Source of the DNA: an uncultured Rhodospirillales bacterium
Lineage (GTDB): Bacteria > Pseudomonadota > Alphaproteobacteria > ATCC43930 > CGMCC-115725
Direction: 5' to 3'
Length of the DNA stretch: 64,000 nucleotides
Assembly: GCA_903828515.1 (NCBI GenBank)
Contig: CAIKMD010000006.1
Span: forward strand, 248,001-312,000
A program made the position numbers and the translations under genes. Positions 57,861-64,000 of the stretch are shown one piece after another (position 1 is the first letter of the stretch; each line of letters begins with the position of its first letter). Below the pieces are notes generated by a model. It saw only the letters and a program-made list of their open reading frames with translations, was not told the DNA's origin and did no database searches.

Positions 57861-59558
57861 TTAGCGGCTCAGCAACACGTTGAGGATCGAGGTCGTGCCG
57901 CTCTGGATCGAAGCCAGACCGGCCTTGAGGGCGGCGACCAGTTCCGCGGGCTTCTCGACCCGTGCGCCGTGGAAGCCGAACGGCTTGCCGAGATCGGAAT
58001 ATTCCGGCCCGTTGATGTGCACGCCGTGCCACACGTCGTGCTGCACCGCGGCGCCCTTCGGATAGTACTCCGTGTGATTGCGTTGCATCGCCGAGTATTT
58101 GAGGTTGTTGCAGACGATGATCAGGATCGGCAGGCCGTGGTCGCGTGATGCGCCCATCGCCTGGGTGATCGGGTTGTAGAGAAACGCACCGTCGCCGATG
58201 AACAGCACGACCGGGCGCTTCTTCGCCGCGAGTTTTACGCCGAGCGCGATGCCGGTGCCCTGGCCCAGGCCGCCGCCCACGGTGAAGAAGGATTGCGGAT
58301 CGTTCCACGGCAGGCGCTCCTTGAGGAGGCCGCTGTGCATGATCGTCTCTTCGAGATAGATCGTGTCCTTCGGCATCACTTCGCGGACGGCGCCGATCAA
58401 CCACAACGGATCGATCTGCGGCTTGTCCTTCGCCTTTTGCTCCGAATCGCGCAATGCCGCCATGCGCTTGTCGTGCTCGGCTTTGACGCGCTCGCGCCGC
58501 TCGGCGTATTTCCCTGGCGTGGCGCCCGCTGCCTTCAGGGCCTCGGTCAGCATCGTCAGCGAAGCCGCGACGTCGCCTTCGAGATAAAGATCGGCCTGCA
58601 GGTTCTGATAGGGATATTGAATCTTGAGCGGGTTTTCCGAGATCGAGACCACGGTCGCGTTCTCCGGACGATCCTTCGGCGGATACCACGGCGCGCGCGA
58701 TTTCACGAGCAGCGCGCAATCGGTTTCCTTCATCCAGCTCTCGGAACCCTGGCCGAGATACATCGGATTGTCCTTGGGGAAGTTGCCGTAGGCCGTGATG
58801 CGGTTCTCGCAGACCGGGATCGACATCAGATCGGCCAGCGCGACGAGCGCATGGAACGCGCCGGGCTCCCGGCCGACCGAATCGGTCATGATGACCGGCT
58901 TCTTGGCCTTCATGATGAGTTCGGCGATGTGCTCGACGTCGTTCTGCATCGCGCGGGTCTTCGGCACCGGCGGAACGGTGCGGAAGTTCGTTGGCGGGGT
59001 CCATTCGCTGAGCATGTGCTCGAGCGGCACGTTCATGTAGGTCGGGCCGGCGGGAATGTGCTGCGCCATTTCGCCGGCGCGCACGGCCTGTTCGTACAGC
59101 GTATGGACGCTCGAAGCCTGGGTCGCCCATTTGGTGACCGGCTCGACGATGCGCTGCGGGCCGCCGACGATGCCGAGGCTGCCGTACCACTGAGCGCCGG
59201 GCTCGACCGTCGGATCCTCGCCATAGCTGATGGATTCACCTGACATGATGACCATCGGGATTTCGAAATTGCGGGCCGTGTGAATGCCCATCTCGCCCTG
59301 CATCAGGCCGACGCCGGCATGCAGCAGCACTGCCTGCATTTTGCCGGTGTATTGCGTGTAACCCATCGCCATGTTGACGGCGAGGGTCTCGTGCCAGCAT
59401 TCGATCCAATCGGGGCCGGGGCGGTTGCTGGTCTTCTGGCGGGCAAGCGCTTCCCAAACCGGGGACCATTCGGAACCCGGCGACGACATGATGTGATCTA
59501 CGCCCAGGGCGCGGAACGCCTCCAAAATGGCTTCGCCGCCGTCTTGATTGGTTGCCAC
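57861..59558 (-). CDS. Thiamine-diphosphate-dependent enzyme, acetolactate synthase-like
   Basis: I start at GTG 59558, with AGGGGAGGTTCGAC upstream, rather than 59669, which adds an unlikely Cys-rich leader; 565 aa. The three ThDP domains are present. The Pyr domain has the activating Glu in CWHETLAVNMAMGY, the middle domain has GPTYMNVPLEHML, and the PP domain has FIGDGAFLYNPITQAMGAS followed by ILIIVCNNLK, the Mg-ThDP-binding GDG-N motif. Related enzymes decarboxylate or ligate 2-oxo acids. It is not confidently ALS, since the FAD and quinone sites are not obvious. The quinone oxidoreductase follows. Confidence 0.85.
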   Translation of the reverse strand: MATNQDGGEAILEAFRALGVDHIMSSPGSEWSPVWEALARQKTSNRPGPDWIECWHETLAVNMAMGYTQYTGKMQAVLLHAGVGLMQGEMGIHTARNFEIPMVIMSGESISYGEDPTVEPGAQWYGSLGIVGGPQRIVEPVTKWATQASSVHTLYEQAVRAGEMAQHIPAGPTYMNVPLEHMLSEWTPPTNFRTVPPVPKTRAMQNDVEHIAELIMKAKKPVIMTDSVGREPGAFHALVALADLMSIPVCENRITAYGNFPKDNPMYLGQGSESWMKETDCALLVKSRAPWYPPKDRPENATVVSISENPLKIQYPYQNLQADLYLEGDVAASLTMLTEALKAAGATPGKYAERRERVKAEHDKRMAALRDSEQKAKDKPQIDPLWLIGAVREVMPKDTIYLEETIMHSGLLKERLPWNDPQSFFTVGGGLGQGTGIALGVKLAAKKRPVVLFIGDGAFLYNPITQAMGASRDHGLPILIIVCNNLKYSAMQRNHTEYYPKGAAVQHDVWHGVHINGPEYSDLGKPFGFHGARVEKPAELVAALKAGLASIQSGTTSILNVLLSR

Positions 59559-59876
59559 GTCGAACCTCCCCTTAAAGTAGTGGCCTTCGCATCGGGCACA
59601 CAGGTTGGGCCCGGCAGGCGGCGCTATTAAAGGGATTTCCCACTCACCCCACAATAGCAAACTCGGCAAGGCAAACCCGCGAGCGTCCCGGGATTTGCAT
59701 GACAGAACGCGTTATGTTCGGCTAAGTTCGGGCCCAAGAATTCCGCGGAGGAGACGACCCAACGAATGCGAAGGCTTCGCCTTCGCGGCGGTTTTCAGGC
59801 GACTCAGGGAAGACGAGTAGACGCTGAAAAAAATAATCGCGGCCCGACGCCGCATGGTTCAACACGAGGAGCGCAC
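59559..59876. other. 318-bp region without a gene, upstream of the enoyl-CoA hydratase
   Basis: This gap is divergent between the ThDP enzyme and the enoyl-CoA hydratase. ORFs here (59605-59820, and the upstream part of 59766-60623) lack an RBS. I see one clear hairpin near 59768 and no strong promoter box. The right part holds the Shine-Dalgarno CACGAGGAGCGCAC. Confidence 0.5.
59768..59786 (+). promoter_or_regulatory. Perfect 7-bp hairpin in the enoyl-CoA hydratase leader
   Basis: GCGAAGG-CTTCG-CCTTCGC forms a stable stem with a five-base loop, about 90 bases before the ATG at 59877. It could be a leader RNA element, a weak terminator or chance in GC-rich DNA. Confidence 0.3.
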
Positions 59877-60623
59877 ATGAGCAACGAAATTCTGACGCAA
59901 CAAGACGGCCAGGTTCTGCGGGTCACGATCAACCGTCCCGAGCAGGGCAACGGCATGACCGATCCGATGGTGGTCGAATTGACCGCGATCATCCGCGAAG
60001 CGCCGAAGACCTCGCAGATCGTCGTCCTTCGGGGCGCCGGCAAGGAATTCTGCATCGGTCGCGCCGGTATGGGCGGCCCGCCGGCAAATCCCGCGCCGCA
60101 TCCGCCCGAGGCCTATAACCGCCGCAACGAAAGCGACATCGTGTTCGATGCTTATGGCGCGATGCGGGCCTCGCCCATTCCGGTGGTCGCCGTTATCCAG
60201 GGCAAGGCGCTGGGCTTCGGCTGCGCGATCGCCGCCGGCTGCGACGTGACTTTCGCCAGCGATACGGCGACGTTCCAGGTTCCCGAAATGGGCCACAACA
60301 TCCTGCCCGGCATGGTGATGTCGTCTTTCATCGATCGCGTGACGCGCAAGGCGATGAGCTACCTGGTCTGGTCGCAGAACATCGTGAGCGCCGAGCGCGC
60401 GCTGAGCTACGGCATCGTCAGCGACGTCTTTCCGGCGGCGCAGCTCGATGCCTCGGTCGAGGCATTCGTCGCTTCCGTGCTGAAGGCGCCGCCGATCGCG
60501 GTGCGTGGCGTGAAGGAGTTCACCCGCGTTGCCTACGACATGCCGATCGCGGGTGCGGTCGACTACGCGCGTAACCTGCACTCGCTGCTCAACACGTCCA
60601 GCGAGATGCGCCGCAAGCACTAA
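59877..60623 (+). CDS. Enoyl-CoA hydratase/isomerase family protein
   Basis: The ATG at 59877 (MSNEILTQQDGQVLRVTINRPEQGNGM) with GAGGAGCGCAC upstream is preferred over 59766; 248 aa. Crotonase-fold motifs are VVLRGAGKEFCIGRAGMGG (first oxyanion-hole strand) and VIQGKALGFGCAIAAGCDVTFASDTATFQVPEMGHNILPGM. The catalytic Glu of the PE-x-G position is kept, but Ala occupies the other Glu position of classic hydratases (GCAIAAGCD). That suggests isomerase, lyase or hydrolase chemistry rather than ordinary hydration. The final RRKH is short. It is convergent with the AceE-like gene, overlapping it by 4 bases. Confidence 0.86.
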   Translation: MSNEILTQQDGQVLRVTINRPEQGNGMTDPMVVELTAIIREAPKTSQIVVLRGAGKEFCIGRAGMGGPPANPAPHPPEAYNRRNESDIVFDAYGAMRASPIPVVAVIQGKALGFGCAIAAGCDVTFASDTATFQVPEMGHNILPGMVMSSFIDRVTRKAMSYLVWSQNIVSAERALSYGIVSDVFPAAQLDASVEAFVASVLKAPPIAVRGVKEFTRVAYDMPIAGAVDYARNLHSLLNTSSEMRRKH

Positions 60624-62944
60624 CGGGCGAGGGTCTGCTCCGCCGCGGCCTGGATTGCATCCGCGTCGATGCCGTAGGCGGCGTAGAGCGCGGGTATATC
60701 GCCGGATTGGCCAAACCGGGTCACGCCCAAGGGTGTGACCCGGTTTCCTTTGACCGCACCGAGCCACGACAACACCGCCGGATGACCGTCCGTCACGCTG
60801 ACCAGCGCGGCGTCGCGCGCGAGCGGACGCAAGAGTGCGTCGATGACCGATCGTCCCGGTGCGGCGATCCAGCCGCGATGCAACAGATCAGCCGAGGTCA
60901 CGACCAGCACGCCAAGACGCGGGTGGCGCAGGGCCAGCCGCGACGCGGCTTCGATCGCTTCCTGCACCGGCGCGCCGCTGACCGCGATGGCGAGGTCGGC
61001 GTTGGTGCCGGGCTCGCGCAGCCAATAGCCGCCCTGGGTCGCGAGTGACGGGTCAAGTTTGCGGCGCGGCTGCTCCAGCGCGCGGGTCGACAGGCGAAGA
61101 TAGACGGAGCCGCCGTTCTCCTGCTGCATGTGATCGAACGCCCATGCCATCGTCGCGGCGAGTTCGTCGACAAAGGCGGGCTCGAACATCGTGAGGCCCG
61201 GTTGTCCGAGGCCGATGAGCGGCGTCACGATCGATTGATGCGCGCCGCCTTCGGGCGCGAGTGTGATACCCGAAGGCGTCGCCACGATCATGAATCGCGC
61301 GTCCTGGTAGCAGGCGTAATTAAGCGCATCGAGGCCCCTCTCGATGAACGGGTCGTAAACCGTGCCGACCGGCAGGAGCCGCGCACCAAACAAATGATCC
61401 GACAGGCCCAACGCGGCCAGCAACAGGAACAGGTTGTTCTCGGCAATGCCGAGTTCGATATGTCGTCCTTGCGGGCTGTGAATCCATTTCTGCACCGAGG
61501 GCAGCTTGCGGTCGCGGAAGATGTCGGAATGCGGCGCGCGCGCGAAGAGCCCAACCTGATTGACCCAGCCGCCGAGATTGGTCGAAACCGTGACGTCGGG
61601 CGATGTGGTCACTATCCGGCGCGCTAGGTCGCTGTCCGATTTCGCCAGATCGAACATGATCCGCCCGAACCCTTCCTGGGTCGACAGGTGCTCGGCTGCG
61701 CCCGACGTCAGGGCCGGCATCGCAATCGGAGGGTGAGAATCGCGCCGGCGCTCCAGCCCGAGCCGTGCCGGCAGATCGTCGAGGAACACGTGCAATGTCG
61801 TGGTATCCTTGGCGCTGAGCCCCGCGAATTTCTCCCATTCCGTGCCGGGCGCGATGCCCTGCGTATTTTGAAACGTCGCCACCTGCGCTTCGGTCATCAG
61901 ACCGGCGTGATTGTCCTTGTGCCCGGCGAAGGGAAGGCCCCAACCCTTGATCGTGTAGGCCACGAAACAGGTGGGCGTGTCGTTCTGCGCGGCGGCATCG
62001 AAGGCCTCGACGATGCTCGCCATATCGTGGCCGCCGAGATTGGTCATCAGCCGGTGAAGCTGCGCGTCGTCATGCGTGGCGAGCAGGCGCGCGACACCTT
62101 TTTTCTTGCCGAGTGCGGCGCCGAGTTCGCGCCGGAATCCGCTACCGCCTTCGAAGGTCAGCGCCGAATAAAGATCGTTCGGGCAATTGTCGATCCAGTC
62201 CTGGAGAACCGCGCCGTCGGGTTGCGCGAAGGCGGCTTCGAGGCGCTTGCCGTATTTGAGCGTGACGACGTTCCAGCCGACGGTCGCGAAGAACGACTGA
62301 ATTTTCTGGAACAGTTTGTCGGACACGACTCCGTCGAGGCTGTGCCGGTTGTAATCGACGATCCACCACAGATTGCGGATGTCGTGTTTCCAGCCTTCGA
62401 GCATCGCCTCGTAGACATTACCTTCGTCAAGCTCGGCATCGCCCATCAACGCGATCATCCGCCCCGGCGCGTGATCGAGCAGATCGTGTGCGGCGAGGTA
62501 ATCCTGGGTGAGACTTGCGAAGAGTGTGGCGCCCACGCCGAGGCCGACCGATCCGGTCGAGAAATCGACCGGCGTCGTGTCCTTGGTGCGCGACGGATAG
62601 GATTGCGCGCCGCCCAACGCGCGAAACCCGATCAGCGCCTCCCGGCTCTGGCGGTCCATCAGATACATCAGTGCATGGAGCACCGGTGCCGCATGGGGTT
62701 TCACCGCGATGCGATCCTGGGGCCGAAGCGCGTGGCCATAGAGCGCGGCGAGCAGCGTGACGGCCGAGGCACAACTGGCTTGGTGCCCGCCGACTTTCAG
62801 CCCGTCGCGGCTTTCGCGGATATGATTGGCGTGATGGATCGTCCAGGTCGCGAGCCAGAGCGCGCGCCGCTCAAGCAGCTCGAGCGTCGTCAGGGTTGGC
62901 GCGTCAGCGCCAATCTTCGAGCGCGAAGACATCCGGCCGGTCAT
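60620..62944 (-). CDS. AceE/transketolase-like thiamine-diphosphate enzyme
   Basis: The 774-aa protein matches the COG2609 (homodimeric pyruvate dehydrogenase E1) / transketolase class. The ThDP-Mg motif is IALMGDAELDEGNVYEAMLEGW followed by LWWIVDYNRHSLDG. The pyrimidine-domain activating Glu lies in HIELGIAENNLFLLLAALGLS. Substrate-pocket His candidates appear early in KVGGHQAS and later in SVDFSTGSVGLGVG context. No E2, E3 or lipoyl gene is nearby, so membership of a 2-oxoacid dehydrogenase complex is doubtful. The start (62944) overlaps the GNAT gene by 41 bases; ATG 62932 is an alternative. Confidence 0.85.
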   Translation of the reverse strand: MTGRMSSRSKIGADAPTLTTLELLERRALWLATWTIHHANHIRESRDGLKVGGHQASCASAVTLLAALYGHALRPQDRIAVKPHAAPVLHALMYLMDRQSREALIGFRALGGAQSYPSRTKDTTPVDFSTGSVGLGVGATLFASLTQDYLAAHDLLDHAPGRMIALMGDAELDEGNVYEAMLEGWKHDIRNLWWIVDYNRHSLDGVVSDKLFQKIQSFFATVGWNVVTLKYGKRLEAAFAQPDGAVLQDWIDNCPNDLYSALTFEGGSGFRRELGAALGKKKGVARLLATHDDAQLHRLMTNLGGHDMASIVEAFDAAAQNDTPTCFVAYTIKGWGLPFAGHKDNHAGLMTEAQVATFQNTQGIAPGTEWEKFAGLSAKDTTTLHVFLDDLPARLGLERRRDSHPPIAMPALTSGAAEHLSTQEGFGRIMFDLAKSDSDLARRIVTTSPDVTVSTNLGGWVNQVGLFARAPHSDIFRDRKLPSVQKWIHSPQGRHIELGIAENNLFLLLAALGLSDHLFGARLLPVGTVYDPFIERGLDALNYACYQDARFMIVATPSGITLAPEGGAHQSIVTPLIGLGQPGLTMFEPAFVDELAATMAWAFDHMQQENGGSVYLRLSTRALEQPRRKLDPSLATQGGYWLREPGTNADLAIAVSGAPVQEAIEAASRLALRHPRLGVLVVTSADLLHRGWIAAPGRSVIDALLRPLARDAALVSVTDGHPAVLSWLGAVKGNRVTPLGVTRFGQSGDIPALYAAYGIDADAIQAAAEQTLAR

Positions 62945-63842
62945 AGACCTCGATCCACGGGCGATGCATGGCGATTCCGTGCATGGCGGCGCGGAACCCC
63001 CATTCGATCATCAGACGATAGGCGTTCATGCACGCCATGTTGACGCCGGCGACCAGCCGTTCGGCGCCGCGCCGATGGGCGAAATCGTTGCAGGCGGCGA
63101 GCAGCCGCTCGAACGAACGCGCCGCATTCGGTCCCGGCACCACGCAGCCGAACTTGACGTAAGCCACGCCCCGTTCGGCTTCGCTGCCCGGCCCGTTATG
63201 CACGAGGGCCAATCCAACGACGCGCGAATTCTCGGTGAGCAGGATCGCGTCGCCGAGATTTTGCGCGATGAGCGCCTCGATCTCGCGGCTGAGATCGAGG
63301 CCCGACGAGATCGCGTCGGTCACCGACCGGCATTGCGCGATCAGCGATGTGCGCTCGCCCTTGTGCGATGCGATCGAGAGTGCTTCCACGACCGGGCTCG
63401 GCGCCGTGACGCCGCGCGCCATGATCGCGGTCAGGCTGCGCGACCAGAAGCCATAGGATTGATAGAGCCGGACATGAACCGGCCGTTCGGCGAAGGTATA
63501 GAGGCCGACGGCGCGATGGCCCCAGGCATCGAAGGCGCCCATCGTCGCGTCCAGCAGTTTGCGGGCGACGCCGCCGCGCCAATGCTGCGGATGAACGGCG
63601 ATCGGACCGAACACGCCGAGACTGCCCCAATGACTGCCGATCGCGACGCCGACGATCTCGCCGTCATGCTCGGCTTTGAAGGCGCCTTCGGGATAGGCCC
63701 AGCGCCGCGCCGCGACGAGTTCGCCGCCGTTGCGGAAAGCAAGCGGGTCGGGCAGGCCGAACATCGTGCCGAAAGCGAGACGCACGACACGCTCGGCGGC
63801 CTCGCCATCGGCTTCGCTCAGGGGGTTGATCGAGACGGTCAT
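62904..63842 (-). CDS. GNAT-family N-acetyltransferase
   Basis: The 312-aa protein has a GNAT domain in its N-half: EIVGVAIGSHWGSLGVFGPIAVHPQHWRGGVARKLLDATM carries the acetyl-CoA pyrophosphate loop (QHWRGGVAR) and the preceding strand. LYTFAERPVHVRLYQSYGF is the family's C-terminal strand. The second half (from about residue 150) repeats a weaker GNAT-like pattern with VVGLALVHNGPGSEAERGVAYVKFGCVVPG, so the protein may be a tandem-domain acetyltransferase. Substrate is unknown. It is divergent from hemD across 33 bases. Confidence 0.85.
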   Translation of the reverse strand: MTVSINPLSEADGEAAERVVRLAFGTMFGLPDPLAFRNGGELVAARRWAYPEGAFKAEHDGEIVGVAIGSHWGSLGVFGPIAVHPQHWRGGVARKLLDATMGAFDAWGHRAVGLYTFAERPVHVRLYQSYGFWSRSLTAIMARGVTAPSPVVEALSIASHKGERTSLIAQCRSVTDAISSGLDLSREIEALIAQNLGDAILLTENSRVVGLALVHNGPGSEAERGVAYVKFGCVVPGPNAARSFERLLAACNDFAHRRGAERLVAGVNMACMNAYRLMIEWGFRAAMHGIAMHRPWIEVYDRPDVFALEDWR

Positions 63843-63875
63843 CGCGTCGGCATCATACCGTGTTAGAATCCCGCG

Positions 63876-64000
63876 ATGGAAGATAATCGCTCCTTAACCG
63901 GCCGGCGCATTCTGGTGCCCGAAAGCCGCGAACTCGATCTCTTCGCCCGTATGCTGGAGGCGCAAGGGGCCGAGACGCTGCGCTGCCCCATGGTTACGAT
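63876..64000 (+). CDS. hemD: Uroporphyrinogen-III synthase-like protein, 5' part cut by window edge
   Basis: The ATG at 63876 opens a frame to the right edge that the ORF track omits. The 42 visible residues (EDNRSLTGRRILVPESREL then DLFARMLEAQGAETLRCPMVTI) match the typical HemD opening LxGRxxLVxRxxxxxxxLxxxLxxxGAExxxxPxxxI. HemD closes hydroxymethylbilane to uroporphyrinogen III in haem and cobalamin synthesis. Only the first lobe start is visible, so the call is moderate. It is divergent from the GNAT gene. The TAGAAT just upstream (63864-63869) could be a -10 box, without a clear -35. Confidence 0.62.
   Translation, partial: MEDNRSLTGRRILVPESRELDLFARMLEAQGAETLRCPMVT

Noticed and set aside
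1-64000. CRISPR arrays, tRNA or rRNA genes, transposases, integrases, phage genes
   Set aside because: I searched by eye for spaced direct repeats, cloverleaf-like ends and DDE or integrase motifs and found none; a tRNA or repeat scan by program would settle it.

Overview
The window is GC-rich, densely coded DNA that reads like an alphaproteobacterial chromosome, most likely Rhodospirillales/Hyphomicrobiales-like. That placement rests on overall style (GC-rich codon use, a DinB with an N-terminal zinc ribbon, HemD/PyrE/PepN housekeeping genes, many Rieske and luciferase-like oxidoreductases) and is an inference. I see no rRNA, tRNA, CRISPR array, transposase, integrase or phage gene. About 63 genes are called, three of which are absent from the ORF track: a truncated methyltransferase at the left edge, a 50-aa membrane protein at 12646, and a truncated HemD at the right edge.

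Layout. 1-6.8 kb: partial lipoprotein methyltransferase, LigB-type extradiol dioxygenase, Rieske oxygenase, VOC protein, two tiny secreted proteins, a divergent LysR/FMN-reductase pair and a 2-hydroxyacid dehydrogenase. 6.9-10.7 kb: a hydroxycinnamate module made of a MarR regulator, a hydroxycinnamoyl-CoA hydratase-lyase and an ADP-forming acyl-CoA synthetase, with a perfect 17-bp palindrome in front of the regulator. This matches the ferR-ferBA arrangement of ferulate catabolism. 11.2-14.8 kb: dinB, then a tightly coupled five-gene membrane locus around a ferric-reductase/Rieske fusion protein. 14.9-24.1 kb: ACMSD-type amidohydrolase, HAD phosphatase, a MetE-like protein with a histone-H1-like tail, a complete Liv-type ABC importer and a second Rieske oxygenase. 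24.2-34.5 kb: LLM flavin oxidoreductases, an RlpA-like protein, a short FadH/TMADH-like flavoenzyme, a FAD monooxygenase, an AT-richer patch with one orphan secreted protein, and a four-gene operon with an exported AbgB-like hydrolase.

34.5-42.8 kb: DUF1194 and PepN, an alpha/beta hydrolase with a cupin, an OprB-type porin, a cysteine-dioxygenase-like cupin, a conserved hypothetical and a metallophosphoesterase. 42.8-47.1 kb: an operon of fused TctA-TctB transporter, PcaB/PurB-family lyase and a Pht5-like protein. 47.2-59.6 kb: PyrE, an SDR, a class III CoA-transferase, a second LigB-type dioxygenase, an LLM protein, two lone NitT/TauT-type binding proteins, a double-VOC dioxygenase-like protein, an MFS exporter, a quinone oxidoreductase and a ThDP enzyme. 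59.9-64 kb: enoyl-CoA hydratase, an AceE-like ThDP enzyme, a GNAT acetyltransferase and the start of hemD.

Taken together the window is a catabolic patchwork for plant- or lignin-derived aromatics and related acids: uptake (Liv, TctAB, binding proteins, porin), CoA activation and side-chain shortening, ring hydroxylation and ring cleavage, and flavin- or ThDP-dependent follow-up steps, with a few housekeeping genes between the modules. The least explained pieces are the ferric-reductase/Rieske membrane locus with its Cys-rich partner, the H1-tailed MetE-like protein, the double-VOC protein, the LigB paralogue with Gln at the His-ligand position, and the exported AbgB-like operon.
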